Positions 9,655 to 22,734 of a stretch of DNA of 64,000 bases are shown here, piece by piece; the stretch's first letter is position 1, and each line of letters begins with the position of its first letter. The translations under genes were made by a program, and so were the position numbers. The notes under the pieces are model-generated. The model was not told where the DNA came from. It saw only the letters and a program-made list of their open reading frames with translations, and did no database searches. The stretch is from Lineolata rhizophorae (lineage: Eukaryota; Ascomycota; Dothideomycetes; Lineolatales; Lineolataceae): contig MU001671.1 in assembly GCA_010093515.1 (NCBI GenBank), positions 618,808-682,807 of the forward strand, read 5' to 3'.

Positions 9655-12600
9655 GACATCACTTTTTACCTTCCACATCGTGGCCTTCAGCGGCTGTCTA
9701 GGAACGTGGACGCCATGGCAAGTGCTGTCTTACTATCGACCTGCTATAATTTTCAGTTACACCAGGCAGGCCATATTGTAGTTGTTTGGACGAGAGAATG
9801 CAGGTTGGAATGGCCGGGCCGGTTTCAAAATCACGAGTCGAAGGCACTATGTTGGAGCTGCGGCAAGGGATACGAAATGCAATTCAAGAGTTTAATAGCA
9901 ATCGTTGCCTTTAATTTTTAGTCAAGCCGGAGCATTTCAAGTCCGCAGGACGATGGATCGTGGCACCGAGGGGCGTGGCCCTTCCCTCGGTATTACTGAG
10001 TACGGGATTTCTATGCTATTGGCCTTCACAGTAGCCATACCAGAGTACGGCTGCTGCTTCATATGCGGTCAGCAACAAGCGACATGGCGCTACTGCGCAA
10101 CCGCAGCTGCGCCGTAGTTTACGGGCCAATTCCATCATCCCACGGCAACTTCGACTCTGCGAAGTCGGTCATCGGACACGGGAAGGCAACGCCGATTTGG
10201 ACTCCGTACTCAGCGAAGACTTGGGGGAAAAGTCTGCGACGATAACGGCGACTAACTGTGGGATCGGGATCGACTTCGCGGGTAAGCATCTTTCGACTTC
10301 CCGCAGACTCCGGACTCTGACAAACGTTAGGGTAGCACCGAAACTAGACCCTAGGGTCTTACAAGGGAGGCATTGACGTGGGAATTGATCATAATAGCTT
10401 TAAACGGCCGCCGGTACGCCCACAAATACACATCGTGTTCTAATGTGATGCTGACTGGCCTATTCTATTTAAGCGTTTGCGTCGTTCGAAAGACGCCCGG
10501 CTTACCAACGCCAAGCCTCTTTCCCTGTTTAATTGCTCGAGCCGCGCTCGTTTTGCACCGCTTTCAGCCCTGTGCCATGTCTGAGACATGCAGCACTTGC
10601 CTCCGCAATCCTCCCCATCCTTGGACGGTGGGGATGCAAGCCACAATCATGGGTGTCGCACATCATTTCTTTTCTGGACTTCTGGAGAGTGGCTAGTTTC
10701 AGAGCACACCTGCGATGGCCTCTCCGTACCACTGAAGCCGTTTTCTTGGCCGTGGTGTCATCTGCGACGGCTGCCCATCTGGCTCACGCGTATGACATAC
10801 CATCTCGAGGGAGTACAGGCTACTCAAGTATCTCTTGTGCTGCGGGTACGTGCACCTGGCACGCAACGGGGTATTTGTGTTACCACCACGCCAAGTCCCG
10901 CCTAGCCTCCACAACGACAGGTAGTCGAAAACTAAGGAATTGGGGAGTGCGCAGGCTAGCCGCGGCACGTCAATATGACCGTTCTTCACTCCAACCACAA
11001 TATCGCTTACCGGCAATAACCGTATGGAGCGGCTGCCCATATTTCGCGGATATTTCGCCAATGCAGCTAAGTGGACGTGGAACACGGACCGACAGCCGCT
11101 TGTGACTGGTGAAGGGAGCCCGATTAAAAGTCCAACAGCCAACAAGTACGGAATCAGCTACACACACCAGCACAGTCACAGCACCCGTGTGACAATGGAT
11201 ATAAAGATTCGGTGCTGACTGCTTGCCTAAAATGCGGGGTAGCACAGACAATCTCCCCACTGCGAGAGCCACTGGCTTTAATGATTCCGTCATCCTCGCG
11301 AGATGCGGAGATACATTGAACCGGATTGGGAGAGAAAGCGGCCCTAAAAATAAGATACTGTATAAGTGCTTAATGTTTTTGGCCGGGTACAGCTGTCGTG
11401 GACGTCATGGGGGCTCAAATGCCCCTCAAATCAGCGTACGCGCCGTCGTATACCCTCTTGATTCATCCAGCCGTCATGCATAAATGCTGCAGACCCGGGA
11501 AACGAGACGATCGAATGCCGCAGGCAGGCCAGACTCACGCAGAGCGGCCCGTCAAGGAGATCGTTGGACGCACTCCATACAAAGCGCGAGAGGTATAGTG
11601 GGCCTCTCGTGTCCGCGACGCGCCGCTGGGCCAGGCCGGGCCGTGCTTTTGCGTTGCATGAGCGGCAAAGCCGTCGTCCTTAGCCCTGAGTTGTTCGCTG
11701 GTGGTTGGCTGGCCGGCGACCTATCGACGATTCCAATGTGAGCGTGATATTGTCAACTCGAAGGCTCTGCGGCTTGCTGCTTTGGTATCGAATGGGTGTC
11801 GTGGCGAGATTTCAACCTGCATCGTGGCGCGCGGGACGAGTTTCACTGACAACTGAAGGTCGCATTCCCAAGGGTTTGGTTCTGTCTCAACGACCCGGGC
11901 GAGGCGACACCATCAACCTGTCGGCATGGACGATAGATTTCCCATCCTTCCCGTGTCACTGCCGCAAACAGCACCGACGTGATCGGTGAGCTGGTGCTTC
12001 CTGTCCTAGGCCGGGCTCGCGACGCTGCATGCCAAGGAATACAAAGTGTAGGCGTCCGGGACAGCCCTACCTATAGGCGGCGAGCTATGAGCGTTTGCGA
12101 GCCGAGCGGCACCCGACACATTGGAGGCCTAAAACTTAACATCATCGCCTGCAGCTGTCGCCTCCCTCGTCCCCGGGCCCGGCTGCACAGCAGGCTCGGC
12201 AAGCCGTTCAATCTTTTCCTCCTTCCCTAGCGAGACGGGAAGGATTGAGAGACAAGATCATCGAAGGAATGGGATGGTACCGCTCATTTCGATATGCGCT
12301 TCACTCTCACTTAACCGGAGCTAGATCCGGCTCCTCCGACTACTTCGCTTTGCCTTGCGATGCTGCCGTGTGCTCCATGTCCTCGCATGCGCGTTTTCGA
12401 TCATATACGAAAAAGGGGGGGGGGGGTGGACGGGACAGGTGGGAAGCGCACGGACTACGCCGCGATCGGTACGGGGGGAATCTCAATCGCAGGCTCCACA
12501 GAACCTTTGCTGTTGGAATGGCTACTCCCATCCCTCTCGCAAGAGCGTGGCCGGAGGCTGGATGGGACTGATTGGGTGGTTTATCACGAGAGTGCTGGAG

Positions 12601-15600
12601 CGGCGAGGGACACAAGAGGGAGTAATTGCGGGAGGGGGTCGGGGAAGGGAAGGACGGAAAACTTGGCGAGGGTTGCGGTAAGTAAAAAGACGCTCGGACC
12701 CTGCAACGGCTGGCGCCGGAACGCTTCCGTGTTCCCGTTTGCTTGATCGAGCGACCGCGGCGCGGGACGGCCGCCATGTGGCTGAAGGTAGAAAGTCTCC
12801 AGATCCTGCCTTTTAACTCGTGCGGCTTGGCTGCCTAGGTGTCATGCTACCACTAACCGTTATGGGGAGCTAATCTTGGGGCTCCTTTTTCACATAAATA
12901 CGTCTTATGTAAGGTGTCCGGCTTCCGATGATGATACTCTTTTCAGGCTAGTTTCGGAAGAGGGGCGTTGTGGTTGCTGGTTGCTGCTCAGATAAAGTTC
13001 TCACTGTTGTCCGCTCTTGTGCGAACACTTCCAGGAGCCCATGCGGTCGTCTCGGATGTGGGCCCTTGGAAAAGAAAATAGCTGACGAATAAAGTAGCGC
13101 GAACGAACCAAGCACTTGCCTCATTCGTTCCGGTCAGCACTAGGGGGTCCACCCTTTCGTTCACCCTTCTTACAGTATCTAACCACCACAGCAGCGCCCC
13201 GGCGCTCCCCGTACTCCCGTACCCCGCCCTAAAGCGTCCCTCTCCCTCTTTTCAACCCCAGGCTCCTACTACCTAGGGCCCCGGCCCAGTAGCAAGGCCC
13301 ACCAAGCCACAAAGCGGGTTTGTCCCCACTACTTCTTGTCTCCTCTTCGGCGTCGCCGAAGGGTGCCCTCCTGGCAGGTGACGGGCTTGTTTCAGAGAGC
13401 AACCTGCCTGTAAGGCCGCGGCCTCGTACGGACTACAAACGATCCAAGGAGTGAGGGGGCCACCACTGTCATTTTCGCGAAGAAAGGCGCGCCTTGCCTT
13501 TTGGAGGAATACCGCGTCGGGTTTGGTGTTGTCCGCTTGTCATTCTCTAATCAAAAAAAACTCGAGAAAAGGTCCGTGTGCGACTTGCCGAGGGGGGTTG
13601 GAAGCTACGAGGACCTCAGAGGCTTTTGTGACGGACAAAAACAAACTCGGCCCTTGTGGCGTGGTTTCCTGGTGATGGCTCGCTTCTTCATGCATCTGGG
13701 CCTGACTGGAGAGGGTGGGTAGATAACTGGAACGGATGATGGATTGGTTCCCAGCACACCTTTCAGCATTAGCGGCCTAGTTTTTGGAGTGAGCTATCAG
13801 CCCGGATGATCATGTCTGCATGCCCAAGGCACTGAGCCAATGTCGGTACCTAACTCCTATCCTTCTACAGCTAATAGCTTCCTTGGATCCTTCGGCCACT
13901 AGGTACCAGAGTTGTAGCTACCTTTGAATAACCATCCCTATGTGGCCTGGCTCAAAACCATCGCCTCGGGAGTACTAGGAGCCCTTACCCCATGCGAGAT
14001 GCATAGCGGCAAGAAGTCACTAGAGATGGCTAGACTTGCCCACGTTGAGACCGAGGCTTTTTTTCGTGCGGCCGATTTTCGCATTTGAATGGTCTGCCGG
14101 TGCTGGTGCTCCTCCTGCTTCGTACATACAACAGCAGCAGCGCATTTCTCGTTCGCTCGTCGAATGAGCACTTGGCAACCCCAGGAGACGGCAGGCCGCA
14201 GGATGGCGGCGAATGAACGGCGCCACCCACTTAAACGCCCCCTCCCCCCGGGGGGCGCCGCAGCCCAGCACCAGGACAAGGACAGGGCAAGGGCCCGGTC
14301 GACGGCGCAGGGCTAGATGGCCGAAGCTACGGCGTCTTGTTTGGCCCGCGGGGGTGCGTGCGCGCGCGCCCGGGGTGCGGTGGGCACATGGGCCGGCTAG
14401 GGCCAGCCTATCAGGGACAGTGGGAGGCACGCCACTGCCCGGGTGTCCCGCTTGGCGGACAAGGCCAGGGCGAGCGGGCAAGGGGTGGCGGAGCAGGCAT
14501 TTTGGCGTGAGACTTTGCGGCGGACCCACTTTTAGTGGTGGCTGCTTAGGTACGGGGTTTCTGCCCTGCGAGAGGGCCAACTGGAGTCGCTAAATCGGCT
14601 CGGCCGGCTTCGTTTTTGCTGGGCGGTGTGGTTGTGGCTGGTGCGCGAGTGGACGCTTGTTGGAGAGGTTCCAGCCTCGTTCTGCCTGCCTGCCTGTCTT
14701 GTCTGCCTTCCGTGCCTCTTCGGCCAATCCGGCCCGCTCTACAGGGCGAACGGGCAGGATGCCGGTGCGATGCGGATTGTCCCGCTGCAGGATGGACGTG
14801 ATGGGACGGGAGAGTTGCAACCGCAGCAGTGACCGCTGTCGCGCCGCTTCACATGGCTTCTGGAACCCGCGTCGGCCGGCTTGGAAGCGCGGCCCGTAAA
14901 AGCTGGTCTGGACTTCAAAAAAGAAATTGGGGAAACGGATTTATTTCGGGGTGTGGTGTGTAGTGCACGCGCGTATGTCGATGGCCGGACTAGATGGACT
15001 GGAGCTGACGGGGGGAAACGCGCGTGCGTCCGCGGAGCTGTTCGTCCTTCGTTTGTTGCACCAGCAGTTGCTCCTGTACGTAGTACGTCCTCGGGGAACC
15101 TTTTTGCGGCACGGCTACGCCGACGACGGAGGAGAGACACGACGTCTAGGCTAAGACGTCAGGTAGAGAGAGCTTAAGGCCGTCCAGCACTCTCCGGCAG
15201 GCCAGGATCGGGCTCTAGTTCAGCCTAGCTGGCCCAGTTTCTTCGCGTACGCACGCGTGTGGCTTGTATGTATCTCGTGCGACGCGATGTTGAGGTCTGG
15301 ACCGTTTGCGACCCAGTCAAGGCTGTGCGCTGGGACTGGAGAAGGGGGTCTCGCGCCTTGGCTCCGGGTCACCCAGCACCTAATCTAGGAACGCACTATG
15401 AGAAGGCTGGTAAACTGACAGCTGTACGTGTAGTACACACTCGGAGTAGGTGATGCGCCTAGGGAAAATGCGCACGTACGCGCGCAAGTAGCCAAGCAGC
15501 CAAGCAATCCACTTCGCCTCGCCCTACTCCGCGAGACAATGCTCTCACATGTACGTACGGATTTACGGTTGGTTTGTGGTTGAACTTACTCCGTACGCAC

Positions 15601-18600
15601 TGCCTCGCGCGCTCACAGTAGTCGCTTAGTATGTAGATTGCCGTTTCATTGCTTTTTGATTCATCTCAACTTGTCCGGGGCGCCTTCGCTTGCAGTGAGT
15701 TTGCAGTCACTACAGTGAGCAAGCGAGTGATGGGAGTGGGGCCTTGAATTCATCTTACCCACTGTCACGGAAGACTGATGCCGCCGCGTATTACGATGGA
15801 CTCGTTTCGATAATGTAATCGAGACACGCCGTTGCATCGTCGCGTCGATTTACCTCTCTTGGGTTGCGCGCGCGAGCCCCCACGGACGGGTCTCGAATCT
15901 CATTTTCTCCGTATACATATCAGCGCGACGGCGTGATCCAGACGAGAGACCACGATATTACAACTTTGGGGCCGTAAACGGGGCGCCCACCCCAAAAGCC
16001 AGGTTGAGGGAGCCAGGGAAGAGCCATGGAGTTTTGAGGGGCGATTTTCTTGAACTAATGAGATTAAAAAGGAAAGGAAAAAAAGTTGATGGTGCAGTGA
16101 AACGAAAAAGCTAAGATGACGATGGGGTGGGGGGTTACGGGGATGCCCGCCGGGATCAGATCGGATTGTGATAGTGCTTGACCGCCGATATCCGTCCGTT
16201 GGACCCTTGGGATCGGAGTGAAACAGAATCAGGCACGCCGCACACGGTTCGATGAACGCTTAGGGAATAGTAATGAGAATTTGGTAGAGAGGGAGAAAGG
16301 CATGGTCTCGGTGCGAGTTGAAAGGAGATGAGAGAGTGACCTACTGACAGGTATTACCATGGTTGAGGACTGCTAGTGAAAGGGGCTATTAATACGGAGT
16401 ATACTACGGAGTAGCTCTAGGCCACAACTGAAATCCTGTCATGCATTAGCTGGTCAGATAAATGAGAATCGGGAAGCCGAGATTTGGACGCCTCTGCCAT
16501 GCGCATGGCAATGTCCGAGGTCGCCTTTTGCCTAGGGCTACACTTTTCCCATAACTGTTATTTTTGCTTTTTCCATTTTCTTCTCTTTCTTTTGCTTTTG
16601 CTGATCGCCTTCCTCGGCGCCAAGCCGAAAAGAACGTTCCCTTTCTCGCTCACCACTTCTCGGGCTGCGCTATCCGGCTTGGCCTCGACGGTGCTACGCG
16701 TGTAAGGTGCTTGTGGCTTGATCGATTTGGCGGTGAGAGCACGTGTGAGCGGCTTGGCGCAATACCTCCGAACTTGCCGCCGCCACCGCCACGCCGGGCA
16801 TAGTTCGCGGCCGCTAGATCAACCAACCATTCGAATTTTTCTTTGTCTACTTCGTGCCGAGGAATGAGTGCGTAGAGCCGCGGCCGCTCATGACATGTGA
16901 TGTCGTAGCTCGGGCGGTTTCTGTCATTGCGGGAGCCGGGGGGTGGAAGCAAGGTCGTTTTAGGTTTGGTCTGGCGAGCCCTGGACTCCGGCGGTGTTTT
17001 TGAGGGTGCTGTGTGCCTACCTACCATGGTAGTATATGTGAGTAAGTGAGCGGGCGCCGCTGCGTGGAGAAATGGACCTTTCCCTTGACGGACCTAGCTC
17101 GGATTATTGGCCCGCTGGTAGAGCCGCTCGTGGTAGGCCGGGAACGTCGAAATTGAGATCTGATACAAGGCAAGTAAGTTCAGAAGCTGTGGCCGAGGAG
17201 GGAGGGGGTGGGGAGAAAAGGTGGTGTACAGGGCTGGGGCAAGGCAGGGGGCAAGTGGACTCTAGACGGGCTTCGTTGGTCTCATGTCGCGCCATTTCCA
17301 ATCTTTAATCGGCGACCTGGAAGCCTTGAACGAAAGCAGTGGGCCTGCCATCTCGCTCGCCGATGAGATGATGCAAATGACATCCGTGGGTGTACGTAGT
17401 ATGTTGTGTGTGTGTAGATATGTGGTAGCGGAGCGTGACGGATGGCAAACGATCTCCCTAGCGAACCGAGGTGAGCAGGCACGGCAAGCAAGACATTGGC
17501 TCGCCCGCTGTCATTATTTGCGACAGCCCGCACGTACCCAGTCCCGGCCGGCGACGACGAAACCGCTCACCTGCCTTAGCATGCGCAGCTACGTAAGTGC
17601 GCCTCGTGGGAATTTTCAAAAGGGTGATCCAATGGGGCGGTTCCAGGATGGCATCTGTGTGTAGCACTGTGTATATAGGGCGGCTCTTCTTTTTTTTGTT
17701 TTAAACCAAGAGGGCCTGGGCCAGCATGGGACCGTCCCCTTTGCAGCCTGAACTGGAACATGTCCACCCATCCGTCCATCCCATCCCTGAGAACCCGCCC
17801 TTGGTTGTTTCGCGGCATGGCATGGACGCACGCAATCCACAGCTATGGCCCTCGCCCCGCGCGCCGTGTGCCCCCCACCGTTTCCCACGCCTCTTCTCGG
17901 AGCTTGCCCGTCGTTTGGGAAGGTGCCAAATGCTACGTTGCGCGTTGAACCGGGGGGTGATGGAGGCAGGACGCTCGAAACGTGGGCCTTCAAACTGCCA
18001 ATCCGTTCGTGTTATACATGGGCCCCGGGCCTTCTATTAGGTTCCACCGAAACGGTTCGACCGCGACCCTGCCCAACTGCCCAAATGCCTCGTCGACGGC
18101 TGAATGGAAGGTGATTGATAATTTCCAACGTCGGCGCCAAATTGTCTCGGAGGAAGGCTCTAAAGGAGCATTTGCGCATCTGCTGCTCCTGTCTAAGGCG
18201 ATGACGCGCTTCTGCATATGCATCATCTCACACAAGATTTGCCTAGTGCTCAGTGCTTAGTGCGTAATGATCAGGGGAGACGACGGAGGTAAACATATTT
18301 AACGTCAAAAGTTTGAATTAGGTAACTGCCAGTATAATCTCCGTAGCAAAGCGCAGGGGGTTTTTGGGAACCCCCGGAGGATTGACGATGTATCGGACCT
18401 AACTTTTCGAAAAAATGCCAGCGGGAGAGCACCACGGCAACCCCCGAACATGTAAAAGTGGAAAAATGCAAACACACGAAGCATAATGAGAAATGCAAGC
18501 TCCACCACCGCTACAACCAAACGTTTGCTGGTGTTGCGGGAGACGCGCAAGCCAGGAAACGCCGTATCGTGTATATCATGAGAAAAGAAAGGAGGCGGAA

Positions 18601-18922
18601 AAGAGAGCCAATTGCGCGAGGTAGAGGTTCCGAAATTCGGGAAAGACAAATTTGTGGCAAGGGATAGCAAAAATAGAGCCCGGCGAACCTGGGATAGATA
18701 GAGCCAAGACGTGTTTTTTTAAGACGCTCCAAACGGACGTACGCCATTCACGACCCACCTTTGAACCAAAACAAGAAAATGCAGAACCGGTTAACTCGAA
18801 GGCTCCCAATGTAAACCGGATTTCCACACCGTACGGAAACACGCGCACACACTGCTCGCCCTACATTTTCAAAGAAAAATACCCTCATCGAAAATGCTCC
18901 TTTTTGTGCGACACGAAAACAC
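9655..18922. other. Long gene-free region (about 9.3 kb)
   Basis: I find no frame here with recognisable family features and no exon chain on either strand. The longest plus-strand frame (10533-11105, 190 codons) has no domain-like pattern and overlaps equally long frames in other phases. Composition shifts from mixed (9.7-12.3 kb) to GC-rich with G runs (12.4-15.5 kb) and back. A run of 12 G lies near 12415-12426. Several TACGTA-type and CCTAGGTA-type short palindromes occur. The part next to 18.9 kb should contain the 3' untranslated region of the zinc-finger gene. Non-coding RNA genes cannot be excluded by eye. Confidence 0.45.
18356..18375. repeat. Short perfect hairpin, G5T2 / A2C5
   Basis: GGGGGTT and AACCCCC form a 7-bp stem with a 6-base loop. 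It lies about 570 bases past the stop of the zinc-finger gene on the minus strand. No role is known; chance is quite possible. Confidence 0.35.
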
Positions 18923-21174
18923 TCATGACTCGTCCACTTCATGAATAGGACCTGGCTTCGTCGAACTGCCGTTCATCGTCCCAATTGCCGAACCCGCCAA
19001 AGATCCCGTCCGCTCCGCTATTGGCTGCGGCGGCGGCTCATCCTTCATACACGCGTTTTCCAACATGTTGGTCCACTTCCCGCTCGAGCCATAATGACTG
19101 TGCTTGAGATGCTGTCGGAAATGGTCGGCCCGGAAGAATTTCTTGGCCTGGTTGCACTCCCCAAATTTGTGTCGAATACTTAGGTGTTCTCGGCGTTCTC
19201 GCCAATCCGGCGGATTCGAGAACTCGTCTCCGCAGTACCCACACACGTCAGCAACGTTGCCTGGATGCGCCGATGGGTGGAAGGCGGCCTCCGGGCCTGC
19301 AAGTGCGGCACACGACCACGAATGACGACGGAGGTGCAGAGAATTCTGGTGGCGTTCCGCTTCGTTTTTATTTTTGAATCGGTTAGGACAGAAGTGGCAC
19401 GTAAATTGTTTTTCCGCTTCGTGTGCCCTGTCATCTCGTTAGAATAATATGAACAGGGCACAAGACAACCCCCGCTTCTTCCCGACACCAACACCGACAA
19501 CACTGAAACCCTAAAATAAAATAAGCTTTAATGCACTTACTGCAAGTCTTCCATGCTTTCAAATTTCTTCGGCTTCTTAGGGCAGCAATCGCAAACAAAG
19601 ACGTGCGGCCCTTTCAGCCTTTGGACCGTGCGGTTTTGCTGAGCATGCGATGTATTGTCAATTGACTTCTTGCGGGCAAACGATGGGCCACTCTCGGAGT
19701 GCGTTCGTTGGTGGGTTGTGGATGACAGGGATCCGTGCGGGCTGTGATTAAGGGATCTACTAGCCGCATACGGCGAAGCGGAACCGAACTCCGTCTCGGC
19801 CGATGGCGACAGTGCACTAGGAGAAAGCCGATCGTTGGTGTAACTCGTTGCACTGCTCGCGATACTTCCGACAGAGAGACCGAACGACGAGGCATAGGAT
19901 CCTGTGCGTTGCCCAAAAGACGACGTAGAAGAAACGGAGCCAGGGTTTGCATGGTACCGTGACACCGGCGAATTGCGGTTCGCAAGCATTTGTGCCGATC
20001 GCTTGTGGTAGAGATCATTGCCGTTTGCGGAAGGTGGCTCACGGGCCGGTTCCGTCGGGGGAGAGGAAGCACGTCTTTTGACACCGGCTTTCGACCCTTG
20101 CTGGTAGTCGTCGGACCCTGAAGGACTGCGGTCATTGATATCCAGGTCCCTCATGCCATTCTCTTCCATGACAATGTCTTGATCCATGAAGACTCCTTGG
20201 TCGACACTGCCTCTGTGCGAGTGGCTTACGCCCAATTGACCCTCGTCATAAGCACTGTTGCTGGACACGCTCCCAAACCTCCGTTGCGCAAACCCATCTG
20301 GCGGATTTTCAAAGATCGGGCTCCGGAAGCCTGAAAAACCTGGCGACATGGCACCAGAGGACGGTATGCTAGGCCACCGCGAGCCAGACGGGTCGGCAGC
20401 CGTGGTCGATACGGACAATGGTTTCAACTGTCCATTTAATCGGTTGAAAGCATTGCGAGGGTTTGGCGAAGCATCTTGCCCGATCGACGAAAGGAACCCA
20501 GGCCCAGAAGTCCTAGTGGGGGTGTTCGGGCCCGGAATCTTAGACAATAGCTGCTTGTCGTAGGCCTGGGAAGACTTTTCGAGCTCCCGACCACCGAGTT
20601 GACTTTCACTTTGTAGCCTGGCGACAAACAACGCACGCGTTAGCAAAGGTATGGAAACATCCCGAGGTTGTCGAAAGCTGCGATTCAATCGGGCCGCGGC
20701 AACATGAAGTGAGCAATGCATGTGTTTTGCTCTTGATAATTGGGTCGGTACAAGGGATCCGATGTGAATTGAGAGTTAACCAACTAACCGGTGGGACGGT
20801 TCGGACGAAGCTAGGCTTGGGAGCTCGCGGGAACGGGAGAGGAACGATGCCGGCACACTCTCTCGTCGGAAAGGGTTTATGCGTTGGCGTTCGTCCTCAA
20901 GGCTGGCGGCCTGGGCGCTGGCCAGCCATCGCGGCGGACCGCTGCTGCCCGGCGGCAAGCTCGCAATCGCGCCGGCGGAGCTCGGCGAGTCTCGGCGGTC
21001 GAGGTTGATGAACCGCGGCGGAGGTAATGGCGGCGGAGGCTCGTCGGGGCGGTTCGTGAGGATAGGCATGGGGACGGAGGAAGAGACATGGGAGGAGGCG
21101 CGGCGCGGACCCGACGAAGGGTGCAGGCCATTGTGGTCATTTATTTGGATCGAGGGCGGCGAGGCGGGCGACAT
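18923..21174 (-). CDS. C2H2 zinc-finger protein, probable transcription factor (three exons)
   Basis: Minus-strand exons 21174-20789, 20617-19541 and 19427-18923 join in phase to about 655 residues. The first 470 residues are disordered in type: proline-rich (DEPPPPLPPP near residue 45), then serine-rich with many SP sites. The zinc-finger part starts near 471 with CDCCPKKPKKFESMEDLQ and continues with CHFCPNRF...H...H, a cysteine-poor linker around WSCAAL, CGYCGDEF...H...H and ECNQAKKFFRADHFRQHLKHSH. Several of these fingers are atypical (C-x-C-C start, long H spacing), as in a known group of Pezizomycotina C2H2 factors. The intron after residue 488 lies inside the first finger. DNA binding and nuclear location are inferred. 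The 5' side faces a 5-kb GC-rich region that may hold a long leader and promoter. Confidence 0.82.
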
Positions 21175-22400
21175 CTCCTAGCTAGGTAAGGGATGGACGA
21201 GCGCGCGGCTTGCCACCAGCTGAACGGGCACAGGAGGGAGAAGGGGAGAGGTGCGAAGCGCCACGCCACAATGAGTCGGACGGGTGCGACGAAAGCGGCG
21301 GCGGCTACTGGACGCGACAGGAAGCGGTAATAGCCAGCCACGGGCAGCCCAGGGAAAACAAGACCGAGTCAAGTGGTTAAGTAGGGCGGGCGAAAGCCGC
21401 GACCAGGGCCAAGGGGCGCAGGGAGACTGGTGGGGTCGCGAGCGAGCCAGGCACGGGCGCTGGGCGGCCGCGCGAGGCGCTGGGCTACCGGTCGAGGCGC
21501 CGCTCGGCGCGCAAAGGGACCGAGGAAGGCTGGCAGATGAGGGTCGGCGGTGTGGAACGAGCCGCGGGGGGAGGGCTAGCACGGCGGCCGGACGCTCAGC
21601 CCTACCGTCTGGGGTAGGCGGCTTTACCTAGGCAGAGACGGCGACCAGCTGAGCGCAACGCTCTGCGACGCCACAGGCCCGCGACACGGCGACGGTAGCT
21701 ACGGCTGCCGGCTGGGCGTAGACGACGGCGGCGGCGGCGGTGGGCGAGGCGGCGATGGTTGCACAGCTCTCGTCGGGGGCCATTCGCGGGACGCAGGCTG
21801 GAGGCGCTGAGCAACGGAGAGGGGAGAGCAGCGGCGGGCGGCAAAAGGACCCAGCAGCAGCGGCAGCGGCGATGACGGCGGACTCGTCAATGGAACTGAC
21901 TCCTGGCGCGCGCCGGGGCGGAGGTGGGGGGAGGGCAATAGCAGCCAAGTTTGGACTGGGAGCGGGCCAGCGGCTGCGGCGAAACAGCAAGGGACTGACT
22001 CCACAAGTCCACGAGGGAGAGTAGCAATTGAGCAGACGAAGCCAACCAGCGGGAGGCGCTCGGGCGCTGGACGCGGGCGCTCCGGCGAACTGGCAGGGCT
22101 AGCAGAGCTATGTACTACGGCGTAGAAGAGGTGGAGCAAAACGCAAAGCCAATAGTAATTGCAACGTCGAAAGGGACAGAGGGGCCGGCCGCAAGCAAGA
22201 CAACAAGCAACCAAGGTCCGGGCGAGACGCGCGGGGGAGGGCTTGATTGAAAAGGCTGATGAGGAGCTCGCACGGATCGCCGGCGGCGACTGGGTGGTCC
22301 CGCGCGGATTCGCTGTCTCTCTCGCTCCCTCGCCGCCAGCGAGCGCGGGTGTGCTCCACCGAACGGCGGCGGGCGGGCGCGAGACGACCAGGACCGCTTT

Positions 22401-22453
22401 TGGGGGTGGGGGAGGGAGGGATAGAGGGAGGGAGGGAGGGGAGGGGAGGAGGG
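22401..22453 (+). repeat. G-run tract with GGGA repeats, G-quadruplex-prone
   Basis: The plus strand has at least eight runs of three or more G separated by one to four bases. This satisfies the usual sequence rule for a G-quadruplex. It lies about 1.2 kb upstream of the zinc-finger gene start. Confidence 0.6.
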
Positions 22454-22701
22454 TGCGGGCCAGCAGGGGCCCCTTGGGGCCCCTTGGACCGCCTTACACT
22501 CCGTCGCGCGGCCTGGCTGCGGAGAGGGCAGCGACGGCGCGGGCGGCGCCGCTGATGAGAGGGCTGCCGTCCGGCCGCGGAGCGACGCTGGGCGGCCCAG
22601 GGTTGCCGCACGCCGGCAGGCCGCAACGGCCAGGGCGACCCGTGTGTGCGTCGCGGGCGCGCGCGAGCAAGCGGCAGTGAGCAACGCCTGGTAGGCAGGC
22701 A

Positions 22702-22734
<33 letters not shown>
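22702..22734. repeat. (CGC)11 microsatellite
   Basis: Thirty-three bases of uninterrupted CGC/GCC triplets in the GC-rich intergenic block. It is not part of a supported coding region. Confidence 0.8.

Noticed and set aside
10533-11105. 190-codon plus-strand frame
   Set aside because: Overlapped by frames of similar length on both strands; no signal peptide, no membrane segment, no family pattern.
12415-12426. Run of 12 G
   Set aside because: A single homopolymer in a G-rich region; length may also be a sequencing artefact.
12340-12777. 145-codon minus-strand frame with Pro/Ser runs
   Set aside because: The composition follows the local G-run and GC-rich sequence, and other frames of equal length overlap it.
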